Assembly (NCBI GenBank): GCA_030050125.1
Contig: JASIJN010000477.1
Span: 1 to 8,199 of the forward strand
DNA from: Streptosporangiaceae bacterium
GTDB taxonomy: Bacteria > Actinomycetota > Actinomycetes > Streptosporangiales > Streptosporangiaceae
Length of the DNA stretch: 8,199 nt
Direction: 5' to 3'
Shown here: positions 1 to 5,757 of the stretch, piece by piece
Layout of the letters: every line of letters starts with the position of its first letter
Numbering within the stretch: the first letter of the stretch is position 1
Position numbers and translations under genes: made by a program
Notes under the pieces: model-generated
What the model saw: only the letters and a program-made list of their open reading frames with translations
What the model was told of the DNA's origin: nothing
The model's database searches: none

Positions 1-698
1 GGATTGCGCAGCAGGCCGCCCCAGTTGCCCGAGTGGTAGGCGCGCTCGCGCAGCCGCACCCGCAGCGTGAACGGGGCCGACCCGCGCGAGCCCAGGAAGA
101 CCGTCGGCCGCCCCGCGGCCACCCGGGGCCCGTCCGAGCCGATCAGCACGTCGGCGGCCAGGTCGTCGCGGTGCCGCGCGCAGAACTCGCTCAGCCCGGG
201 CGAGCCGGATTCCTCGCTGGTCTCGATCAGGATCTTCAGGTTGAACCCGAGCCGGCCGCCGCGGGCGCGCAGGACACGTTCCAGCGCGGCCAGGTTGATG
301 GTGTGCTGGCCCTTGTTGTCGGCCGTTCCCCGCCCGTACCAGCGATCCTGCTCGACCGTCACCCGCCACGGATCGAGCCCGGCGCGCCAGCGGCCGGGCT
401 CGGCGAGCACCACGTCGGCGTGACCGTAGGTGAGCACGGTCGGCAGGCCGTCGTCCTCGTGCCGATGCGCGATGAGTAACGGGCCGGCTCCCCCGACCGG
501 GTTGTCCAGGACCCGGGCGGTCGCTCCCAGCCGGCCTGCGGCCGGCATCATCTCCTGATCCAGGTACGCGGCCAGTTCGCCGCGGCGCGCGGGCACCCCG
601 CTCTCGGTCCGCAGCGCCACCCGCCGGGCCAGGTCGGCCAGGAAACCACCGGAGTCGAAGTAGTCAGCCGCACCGGCAATGGCCGCAGACCGGGTCAC
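1..698 (-). CDS. M20 family metallopeptidase (dipeptidase), N-terminal part, cut by the left window edge
   Basis: Zinc-dependent M20 peptidases, mostly dipeptidases or deacylases, hydrolyse short peptides or N-acyl amino acids in the cytoplasm. The visible 232 residues carry the M20 metal-ligand series in order. It starts with YGHADVV (H93 with D95), then GRGTADNKGQH (bridging D127) and ETSEESGS (general base E162 and ligand E163). IGSDGP (D189) follows, and then the start of the dimerisation domain with AYHSGNWGG (H222), the histidine that reaches the partner active site in carnosinase-type enzymes. The remaining metal ligand near the C terminus lies outside the window. An in-frame TGA at 711-713 limits the start to one of two adjacent GTG codons, 701 or 698. 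I chose 698 because the product then begins VTRSAAIAGAADYFDSG, like the family members I recall. No strong ribosome-binding site is visible, only a G-rich stretch just upstream. The gene is divergent from the membrane protein at 928. The family is certain; the substrate cannot be told. Confidence 0.9.
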   Translation of the reverse strand, partial: MTRSAAIAGAADYFDSGGFLADLARRVALRTESGVPARRGELAAYLDQEMMPAAGRLGATARVLDNPVGGAGPLLIAHRHEDDGLPTVLTYGHADVVLAEPGRWRAGLDPWRVTVEQDRWYGRGTADNKGQHTINLAALERVLRARGGRLGFNLKILIETSEESGSPGLSEFCARHRDDLAADVLIGSDGPRVAAGRPTVFLGSRGSAPFTLRVRLRERAYHSGNWGGLLRN

Positions 699-800
699 CA
701 CCCCACCCGATCACGCGGGCCGCCCGCTGGCAATAGGACGCGGCAACGGTGCGCCGCACGGGGAGCAATGACCGCGGGTCCATTTCCGCTCCGAACTGGT

Positions 801-810
801 GACCTAGGTC
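801..810. repeat. Perfect 10-bp palindrome GACCTAGGTC in the divergent intergenic region
   Basis: GACCTAGGTC is exactly self-complementary and lies between the M20 peptidase gene (start 698) and the membrane-protein gene (start 928), 117 bases upstream of the latter. This is a usual place for an operator, and CTAG is a rare tetramer in high-GC genomes. It partly resembles the inner part of the DosR/DevR consensus, but the outer bases do not fit well. The rest of the 699-927 interval shows no convincing -10/-35 pair that I can identify. Confidence 0.35.
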
Positions 811-912
811 CTTGCTTATCCGGGCCGATGAGCCGTGCCGGGAACGGCCCGGCCGGCGAGACGATCAACTCGCCAAATGAGAGCCAGCCGGACCGACCGG
901 CCCGGCCGATAC

Positions 913-920
913 AGGGAGGT
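913..920 (+). promoter_or_regulatory. Ribosome-binding site of the membrane-protein gene
   Basis: AGGGAGGT lies seven bases before the ATG at 928 and is close to the ideal anti-16S complement. It decides the start: the frame stays open upstream to an ATG at 835, but that codon has no such site, and the extra 31 residues are arginine- and proline-rich low-complexity sequence. Confidence 0.85.
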
Positions 921-927
921 ATCTCAG

Positions 928-1512
928 ATGCGCAGGAGGACATTCGACGCGCTCGCGTCGGTGGCCGGGCTGGTCTTGGCGGCGATCCTGCTGATCGCCG
1001 GGGGGCTGCTGCTGTGGGGCCACAACTTCGTGAACAACCAGGTCACCACCCAGCTGTCCGCACAGAAGATCGTATTCCCGACGAAGAGCAACCCCGAGTT
1101 CAAGGCGCTGCCGCCGGCCGACGCCGCGGCGATGGGCCAGTACGCCGGGCAGCAGATGACCACCGGCGCGCAGGCCAAGGTCTACGCCGACAACTTCATC
1201 GCCTTCCACCTGTCCAAGATGGGCGGCACCTACTCCCAGCTATCGGCGGCCTCGCTGGCCCAGCCGAACAACGCCAAGCTGGCCGCCCTGGTGGGCGTGG
1301 TGTTCAAGGGCACGACGCTGCGCAGCATGCTGCTGGACGCCTACGCGTTCTGGCAGATGGGGGTCATCGCCCTGTGGGGCGCGATCGTGGCCTTCGCCGG
1401 CGCGGCGATCATGCTGATCCTGTCGCTGGCCGGCCTGCTGCACGCCCGCTGGGTCTCCCCGGCCGCCGAGATCATGGCGGAGCGGCCAAAGGCCGAGAAG
1501 ATCACCGCTTGA
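928..1512 (+). CDS. Small two-helix membrane protein of unknown function, conserved-hypothetical type
   Basis: The gene encodes 194 residues. A short basic N terminus (MRRRTFD) precedes a hydrophobic helix at about residues 8-31. A polar segment of roughly 110 residues follows, with many Gln, Asn, Ala and Lys and the stretches QLSAQKIVFP and AAAMGQYAGQQMTTGAQAKVYADNFI. A second helix spans about 144-171, and the tail is short and charged (AERPKAEKITA). By the positive-inside rule both termini are probably cytoplasmic and the middle segment extracellular. It contains no cysteine, no catalytic signature and no lipobox. The overall plan matches, from memory, a small actinobacterial membrane protein annotated only as hypothetical. 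It stands alone on the plus strand, divergent from the peptidase and convergent with ackA, so its neighbours give no functional clue. The start rests on a strong ribosome-binding site. I do not assign a function. Confidence 0.88.
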   Translation: MRRRTFDALASVAGLVLAAILLIAGGLLLWGHNFVNNQVTTQLSAQKIVFPTKSNPEFKALPPADAAAMGQYAGQQMTTGAQAKVYADNFIAFHLSKMGGTYSQLSAASLAQPNNAKLAALVGVVFKGTTLRSMLLDAYAFWQMGVIALWGAIVAFAGAAIMLILSLAGLLHARWVSPAAEIMAERPKAEKITA

Positions 1513-1539
1513 TGCGCGCCGGACCATATCCGCTCAGGA

Positions 1540-1572
1540 GTACGGGCGGTCCTTCACCGGGACCGCCCGTAC
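1540..1572. terminator. Bidirectional hairpin terminator between convergent genes
   Basis: The arms GTACGGGCGGTCC (1540-1552) and GGACCGCCCGTAC (1560-1572) are perfect reverse complements of 13 bp around a 7-base loop, TTCACCG. The hairpin sits in the 79-bp gap between the stop of the membrane-protein gene (1512) and the stop of ackA (1592), so one structure can serve both transcripts. Neither side has a T tract, as is common for actinobacterial terminator hairpins. Its position and perfect stem make termination or 3'-end protection the natural reading. Confidence 0.8.
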
Positions 1573-1591
1573 GGCAATGCCCGGGTAAGCC

Positions 1592-2716
1592 CTAGCCGGG
1601 GTCGCCGGGCTGGCCCAGTGCGGCCCGCACCTGGCGGGCGATCTCGACGTCCTCGCGGGCGGTGATGACCAGGGTGCGAACGCTCGCGGACGCCGCGGAG
1701 ATCTCGGCATCGCCGGCTCCGGCGGCATCGTTGCGGACCGGGTCGATGATCACCCCGAGGAAGCCGAGCCCGGCGGCGGCCTCGGCCCGGACCGGCGGCT
1801 GGTGCTCGCCGATGCCGCCGGTGAACACCAGCGCGTCGAGCCCGTCCATGGCGGCCGCCATGGCCGCGATCTCCTGCCGGAGGCGGTGCGTGTGCACGTC
1901 GATCGCCAGCCGGGCCGAGGGACTGCCGGCGTCGGCGGCGGCGCGTACCTCCCGCATGTCCCCCGAGCCGTCGGGCAGCGCGGCCAGGCCGGCCAGCCCG
2001 GACGACCGCTCCAGGCCGCACTCCACCTCCGCCAGGCTCAGCCCGTGCCGCAGCAGCCACACCACCAGGCCGGGGTCGAGGTTCCCGCACCTGGTCGCCA
2101 TGACCAGGCCCTCCAGTGGGGTGAAGCCCATGGTGGTATCGACGCTGACGCCGTCGCGCACCGCGGCGAGCGACGACCCGGCGCCGAGGTGGCAGGTCAC
2201 CACGCGCAGCCCGCGATCGCGGCCGAGCAACCGCGCGCACCGGCCCGAGGCGTACCGGTGGGACAGCCCGTGGAACCCGTACCGGCGCAGGCCGAAGCGC
2301 TCGGTCCAGTCGCCGGGCAGCGCGTAGCGGGCGGCCGCCGGCGGCAGCCCGGCGTGGAACGCGGTGTCGAAGCAGGCGACCTGCGGCAGGCCGGGCAGGG
2401 CGGCCCGGGTGGCCCTTATCCCGTACAGCGCGCGCGGCTGGTGCAGCGGCGCCAGGTCGGTCAGCTCGCCGATGGCCGCGATGACCGCCTCGTCGATGAC
2501 CGTGGCCGCGGTGAACCGGCTGCCGCCGTGGACCACCCGGTGGCCGACCGCATCCAGGCCGGGCCGCTGGCCGCGCAGGAACTCGCGCAGGCCCGCGTGC
2601 CCGGGATGGCCGTCCCATGGGTCGATGGTGAGCGCCGCCGTGACCTCGTCGGCCGGGCCGAGCACGCTGAGCTTGAGGCTGCTCGACCCGGCGTTGACGA
2701 CCAGGACTCCGTTCAC
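1592..2716 (-). CDS. ackA: Acetate kinase (acetate/propionate family kinase)
   Basis: Acetate kinase catalyses acetyl phosphate + ADP = acetate + ATP in the cytoplasm. The 374-residue product has the ASKHA-fold signatures in order: VLVVNAGSSSLKL (N8, phosphate-binding), VGHRVVHGG (R60), APLHQP, CFDTAFH (catalytic D117), YGFHGLSH (H149), HLGAGSSLAAV, DTTMGFTPLEGLVMATR (R209), VFTGGIGEH and TAREDVEIAR (E355). These correspond to Asn7, Arg91, Asp148, His180, Arg241 and Glu384 of the Methanosarcina enzyme. It is somewhat shorter than the usual roughly 400 residues. Most of the missing length seems to be between the N-terminal motif and VGHR, where only about 45 residues separate them. Translation starts at a GTG that overlaps the phosphoketolase stop by one base (TAGTG), with no clear Shine-Dalgarno site, which implies translational coupling. 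No pta is adjacent, so the acetyl phosphate probably comes from the upstream phosphoketolase. A propionate or butyrate preference cannot be excluded. Confidence 0.95.
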   Translation of the reverse strand: MNGVLVVNAGSSSLKLSVLGPADEVTAALTIDPWDGHPGHAGLREFLRGQRPGLDAVGHRVVHGGSRFTAATVIDEAVIAAIGELTDLAPLHQPRALYGIRATRAALPGLPQVACFDTAFHAGLPPAAARYALPGDWTERFGLRRYGFHGLSHRYASGRCARLLGRDRGLRVVTCHLGAGSSLAAVRDGVSVDTTMGFTPLEGLVMATRCGNLDPGLVVWLLRHGLSLAEVECGLERSSGLAGLAALPDGSGDMREVRAAADAGSPSARLAIDVHTHRLRQEIAAMAAAMDGLDALVFTGGIGEHQPPVRAEAAAGLGFLGVIIDPVRNDAAGAGDAEISAASASVRTLVITAREDVEIARQVRAALGQPGDPG

Positions 2717-5133
2717 TAGGCCGGGGCCGGGTCGGACCAGGTCCAGTCGCGGATCTCGGGCAGGTCCTCGCCGTGCTCGCGGATCCAGGCGCGGTGCCTG
2801 ACCCGCGCGTCCGCCATCTGCTGGCGCAGCCACGCGGCCGAGTTGCCCAGACCGGGAACCCGGTCGATCACGTCCATGACCAGGTGGAACCGGTCCATGT
2901 CGTTCATCACGACCATGTCGAACGGCGTGGTCGTGCTGCCCTCCTCCTTGTATCCGCGGACATGGAACTGGTCGTGGCCGGCCCGGCTGTAGGTCAGGCG
3001 GTGGATCAGCCACGGGTACCCGTGGTAGGCGAAGATCACCGGGCGGTTGGTGGTGAACAGCGCGTTGAACTCGGCGTCGCTCATCCCGTGCGGGTGCTCG
3101 GTGGCCGGCTGCAGCCGCATCAGGTCGACCACGTTGACCACCCGGACCCGCAGCCGCGGCAGGTACTGGCGCAGGATGCTGGTGGCCGCGAGGATCTCCA
3201 GGGTTGGCACGTCGCCCGCGCAGGCCAGCACGACGTCGGGCTCCTCGCCCGGGCCGTCGTTGCTGGCCCACTCCCAGATCCCCGCGCCCCGGGTGCAGTG
3301 CAGGATGGCGGCGTCCATGTCGAGCCAGTCCAGGGACGGCTGCTTGCCGGAGACGATCACGTTCACGTAGTCGCGGCTGCGCAGGCAGTGGTCGGCCACC
3401 GAGAGCAGGGTGTTGGCGTCCGGCGGCAGGTAGACCCGGATCACCTGGGCCTTCTTGTTCATCGCGAGGTCGATGAAGCCCGGGTCCTGGTGCGAGAAGC
3501 CGTTGTGGTCCTGGCGCCACACATGCGAGGTGAGCAGGTAGTTCAGCGACGCGACCGGGCGCCGCCAGGGCAGCCGCCTGCTGGTCTCCAGCCACTTCGC
3601 GTGCTGGTTGAACATCGAGTCGACGATGTGGATGAACGCCTCATAGCAGGAAAACAAGCCGTGTCGGCCGGTCAGCAGGTAGCCCTCCAGCCAGCCCTGG
3701 CAGACGTGCTCGGACAGGATCTCCATCACCCGGCCGTCGGGGGCGAGGTTCAGGTCGACGTCGATGACCCGCTCCTCCCAGGTCTTGCCGGTGACCTCGA
3801 GCAGGGCCCCCAGGCGGTTCGACTCGGTCTCGTCCGGGCCGACCACGCGGAAGTTCCGGTTCGCCCCGTTGCGCTCCATCACGTCGCGCAGCAGGCCGCC
3901 GAGCACCCGGGTCGGCTCCGAGGTGCGGGCGCCCGGCGACGGCACCGGCACCGCGTAGTCGCGGAAGTCGGGCATGGCCAGGTCGCGCAGCAGCAGCCCG
4001 CCGTTGGCGTGCGGGTTCGCGCCCAGCCGCCGGGCACCGTGCGGGACCAGGCCGAGCAGGCCCTCGCGCGGCGCCCCGTCGGCGTCGAACAGCTCCCGCG
4101 GCCGGTAGGACCAGAGCCACTCCTCGAGCTGGCGCAGGTGCTGGGGGTTGGTCTGGACCTCGGCCAGCGGTACCTGGTGGGCCCGCCAGGTCCCCTCTAC
4201 CGGCAGGCCGTCCACCTCGGCCGGGCCGGTCCAGCCCTTGGGCGACCGCAGCACGATCATGGGCCACCGGGCGGACTGAGCCGGGGAGAGACGGTGCGTC
4301 ATTCCTGCTGTTCCGCTCTCGGTCCGGGCCCGGCGCTGGATCGCGTGAATCGAGGTGATCGCGGCGTCGAGCGCGGCGGCCATGTCCCGGTGCATGGCCA
4401 GGGGCTCATGGCCGGTCACGTAGATCGGCTCGTAGCCGTAGCCGCGTAGCAGCCCGTCGAGCTCGTCCTCCGGTATCCGCGCCAGTACCGTCGGGTTGGC
4501 GATCTTCCAGCCGTTCAGGTGCAGGATCGGCAGCACCGCGCCGTCCCGGGCCGGGTCGAGGAACCGGTGCGAGTGCCAGCTGGCGGCGAGCGGCCCGGTC
4601 TCGGCCTCGCCGTCGCCGACCGCGCAGGCCACGATCAGGTGCGGGTTGTCCAGCGCCGCGCCGTGCGCGTGCGCCAGCGAGTACCCGAGCTCGCCACCCT
4701 CGTGGATCGAGCCGGGGGTCTGCGGGGACACGTGGCTGGGCACTCCGCCGGGGAACGAGAACTGGCGGAAAAGCTCCCGCATGCCGCCCGCGTCGCGCGG
4801 GACGCTCGGGTACACCTCGCTGTAGCTGCCCTCCAGCCAGGAGTTGGCCAGCGCGGCTGGTCCGCCGTGCCCGGGCCCGATGACGAAGATCATGGACTGG
4901 TTGTGAGTCATGATCGCCCGGTCGAGGTGGGCCCAGATGAAGTTCAGCCCGGGCGTGGTTCCCCAGTGGCCGAGCAGCCGCGGCTTGATGTGCTCGGGCC
5001 GCAGCGGCTCGGTGAGCAGCGGGTTGTCGAGCAGGTAGATCTGGCCGGCCGAGAGATAGTTGGCGGCGCGCCAGTAGCTGTCCAGCGTGCGGGCCTCCGC
5101 CTCGGTCAGCGAAGGCTGTGCCACCGTCGTCAT
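2716..5133 (-). CDS. xfp: Phosphoketolase (xylulose-5-phosphate/fructose-6-phosphate)
   Basis: This ThDP-dependent enzyme splits xylulose-5-phosphate (and often fructose-6-phosphate) with phosphate, giving acetyl phosphate plus glyceraldehyde-3-phosphate or erythrose-4-phosphate. The 805-residue length is normal for the family. Visible landmarks are HWGT (H56), GPGHGGP (H89), [21 protein letters not shown] (family signature, 132-152) and the ThDP/Mg motif beginning GDGEAETG at 173 and closing at N207 in [11 protein letters not shown]. Further on are [16 protein letters not shown] (E435, E437) and [14 protein letters not shown] (539-552, H543 and H548). The three regions, XFP_N, pyrimidine-binding and XFP_C, cover roughly 20-370, 380-595 and 600-805. 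The ATG at 5133 is preceded by GGGGGGA five bases upstream, and the product then begins [21 protein letters not shown]. The frame stays open for 83 more codons upstream, but these encode Arg/Pro-rich sequence unlike the family. It is the first gene of an operon with ackA. The sequence does not settle a preference between the two sugar phosphates. Confidence 0.97.
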   Translation of the reverse strand: MTTVAQPSLTEAEARTLDSYWRAANYLSAGQIYLLDNPLLTEPLRPEHIKPRLLGHWGTTPGLNFIWAHLDRAIMTHNQSMIFVIGPGHGGPAALANSWLEGSYSEVYPSVPRDAGGMRELFRQFSFPGGVPSHVSPQTPGSIHEGGELGYSLAHAHGAALDNPHLIVACAVGDGEAETGPLAASWHSHRFLDPARDGAVLPILHLNGWKIANPTVLARIPEDELDGLLRGYGYEPIYVTGHEPLAMHRDMAAALDAAITSIHAIQRRARTESGTAGMTHRLSPAQSARWPMIVLRSPKGWTGPAEVDGLPVEGTWRAHQVPLAEVQTNPQHLRQLEEWLWSYRPRELFDADGAPREGLLGLVPHGARRLGANPHANGGLLLRDLAMPDFRDYAVPVPSPGARTSEPTRVLGGLLRDVMERNGANRNFRVVGPDETESNRLGALLEVTGKTWEERVIDVDLNLAPDGRVMEILSEHVCQGWLEGYLLTGRHGLFSCYEAFIHIVDSMFNQHAKWLETSRRLPWRRPVASLNYLLTSHVWRQDHNGFSHQDPGFIDLAMNKKAQVIRVYLPPDANTLLSVADHCLRSRDYVNVIVSGKQPSLDWLDMDAAILHCTRGAGIWEWASNDGPGEEPDVVLACAGDVPTLEILAATSILRQYLPRLRVRVVNVVDLMRLQPATEHPHGMSDAEFNALFTTNRPVIFAYHGYPWLIHRLTYSRAGHDQFHVRGYKEEGSTTTPFDMVVMNDMDRFHLVMDVIDRVPGLGNSAAWLRQQMADARVRHRAWIREHGEDLPEIRDWTWSDPAPA

Positions 5134-5138
5134 GTCGG

Positions 5139-5145
5139 TCCCCCC
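5139..5145 (-). promoter_or_regulatory. Ribosome-binding site of xfp
   Basis: On the minus strand GGGGGGA lies five bases before the ATG at 5133. It is G-rich rather than a perfect AGGAGG, but well placed. It supports the start at 5133 over the upstream open frame. Confidence 0.6.
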
Positions 5146-5169
5146 GGGTCCGGTTGGCTGCCGCGGACA

Positions 5170-5195
5170 GGCGGCCACCGGTGGTCCGGGCCGCC
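5170..5195 (-). repeat. Inverted repeat in the xfp leader, with a nested palindrome
   Basis: GGCGGCC (5170-5176) and GGCCGCC (5189-5195) are perfect 7-bp arms around a 12-base interior. The perfect palindrome CCACCGGTGG (5175-5184) overlaps the left arm, so two mutually exclusive foldings are possible. It lies 37-62 bases upstream of the xfp start and would fall in the 5' leader if transcription begins further upstream. It could be an operator or an mRNA hairpin. High G+C makes such symmetry more common by chance. Confidence 0.35.
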
Positions 5196-5256
5196 ACGGG
5201 TCATTCAACCAATCGCTCCCGGCCAGGGGGCAGAGTCGTTGGTCCCGGGATCCCCC

Positions 5257-5278
5257 CGGCGCGATCCCGGCGCGATCC
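5257..5278. repeat. Tandem duplication of an 11-mer, CGGCGCGATCC
   Basis: Two exact head-to-tail copies, 5257-5267 and 5268-5278, lie about 125-145 bases upstream of xfp. They could be a small slippage duplication or a pair of protein sites one helical turn apart. Nothing else in the window repeats this unit exactly. Confidence 0.5.
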
Positions 5279-5318
5279 AGGCGCCGTCGGCGTCGGCGCG
5301 GCGGGTCCCTCGCCCGCG

Positions 5319-5347
5319 TCGCGGTCCGTTGTCGGCATCGCGGTCCG
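5319..5347. repeat. Direct repeat TCGCGGTCCG, two copies 19 bp apart
   Basis: Exact 10-bp copies occur at 5319-5328 and 5338-5347, so the start-to-start distance is 19 bp, close to two helical turns. Immediately beyond is a dyad GGTCC-CCC-GGACC (5350-5362), giving four GGTCC/GGACC elements in about 40 bp. Direct repeats at this spacing are typical of response-regulator or other dimer sites. The location, about 190-215 bp upstream of xfp, would suit a promoter-distal activator site. Confidence 0.4.
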
Positions 5348-5452
5348 CCGGTCCCCCGGACCTGGCGCGGCGGGCAACGCAATGCCCGATGTTTGGCGCT
5401 GAGCCATTCCTGGGAGAATCAGCTAGTAGCCAGAACTAAACGGCGAGCGGAA

Positions 5453-5494
5453 GGCCGCTTGGCCCGTTTTGGCCAGAAAGGCCGCCCTTTGGCC
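5453..5494. repeat. Array of five GGCC tetramers at near-helical spacing
   Basis: GGCC occurs at 5453, 5461, 5471, 5480 and 5491, with intervals of 8, 10, 9 and 11 bp. Each copy is preceded by AA or TT (AAGGCC or TTGGCC), and short A/T runs separate several of them. The elements therefore fall roughly on one face of the helix. The array lies about 265-305 bp upstream of the transpeptidase start and 320-360 bp upstream of xfp. Confidence 0.45.
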
Positions 5495-5571
5495 CGGCGC
5501 CATTCGAGGATGGTGCATTCAGGCGGCGGCCGCGCACAACGACGGGGGAGAATGTCCGGGGAGACAGCGCC

Positions 5572-5588
5572 CGCCGCCCTGGGCGGCG
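5572..5588. repeat. Perfect inverted repeat CGCCGCCC-T-GGGCGGCG
   Basis: Eight-base arms at 5572-5579 and 5581-5588 surround a single T. As DNA it is a near-continuous dyad. As RNA it would form a six- or seven-pair GC stem with a tight loop. It lies 170 bp upstream of the transpeptidase start with no gene ending nearby, so a terminator is unlikely. An operator or leader hairpin is more plausible. Confidence 0.45.
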
Positions 5589-5638
5589 TACCCGCAATGG
5601 CGCACGTGAAAATGGCCCGCCCGCGGCGCGATTGAGGG

Positions 5639-5652
5639 ACGGGCAAGCCCGT
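5639..5652. repeat. Dyad ACGGGC-AA-GCCCGT upstream of the transpeptidase gene
   Basis: Perfect 6-bp arms surround a two-base AA centre. Two bases are too few for a stable RNA loop, so a DNA operator read by a dimeric regulator is the better explanation. It lies 105-118 bp before the transpeptidase ATG, within the likely promoter zone. Confidence 0.4.
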
Positions 5653-5745
5653 TTGTATGAGCCGCCCGGCGGGACAAATACCGGTCGATCGGTCTGCCGA
5701 TGCTGCCCGGAACCCGGCCTGCGGGGACGGAACTCATGAGTCGAT

Positions 5746-5753
5746 AGGAAAGG
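5746..5753 (+). promoter_or_regulatory. Ribosome-binding site of the transpeptidase gene
   Basis: AGGAAAGG lies four bases before the ATG at 5758. An in-frame TAG (5755-5757) directly precedes the ATG, so the reading frame cannot extend further upstream. Confidence 0.7.
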
Positions 5754-5757
5754 CTAG

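Larger units (their letters stand above)
5134..5757. other. 624-bp gene-free divergent region between xfp-ackA and the transpeptidase gene
   Basis: I see no convincing gene here. The open frames are arginine/proline-rich shadows without ribosome-binding sites. The region must hold both the xfp-ackA promoter (minus) and the transpeptidase promoter (plus), but I cannot name a confident -10/-35 pair. The most AT-rich stretch is about 5409-5440, and a second lies at 5201-5213. Going left to right it contains a 7-bp-arm hairpin (5170-5195), a tandem 11-mer (5257-5278), a direct repeat TCGCGGTCCG (5319-5347), a GGTCC/GGACC dyad (5350-5362), five GGCC tetramers at near-helical spacing (5453-5494), an 8-bp-arm dyad (5572-5588) and a 6-bp-arm dyad (5639-5652). 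This density of symmetry suggests regulation rather than decayed coding sequence. Confidence 0.6.

Noticed and set aside
33..479. Plus-strand open frames in the first 480 bases
   Set aside because: They oppose the M20 peptidase, whose metal-ligand motifs lie in correct order on the minus strand. The plus-strand products show no recognisable features.
835..927. Longer start for the membrane-protein gene
   Set aside because: The added 31 residues are low-complexity Arg/Pro sequence, and the AGGGAGGT site points to the ATG at 928.
2717..3595. Extension of the acetate kinase frame upstream through xfp
   Set aside because: The acetate kinase signature VLVVNAGSSS begins right after the GTG at 2716. 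Everything upstream in that frame is shadow of the phosphoketolase coding strand.
2773..4449. A 558-codon open frame on the plus strand opposite xfp
   Set aside because: It is a mirror of the GC-rich codon pattern of xfp. Its product is Val/Gln/His/Arg-rich with no domain, while the minus strand carries unmistakable phosphoketolase motifs throughout.
5233..5246. A DosR/DevR box (minus strand, beginning GGGACCAAC) upstream of xfp
   Set aside because: Only about 10 of 14 positions fit and the second half-site is poor. In GC-rich DNA such matches are expected by chance several times per window.
5134..5382. An 83-codon N-terminal extension of phosphoketolase
   Set aside because: The frame is open, but the encoded sequence is Arg/Pro-rich and unlike the family. 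The ATG at 5133 has a G-rich ribosome-binding site and gives the normal N terminus.
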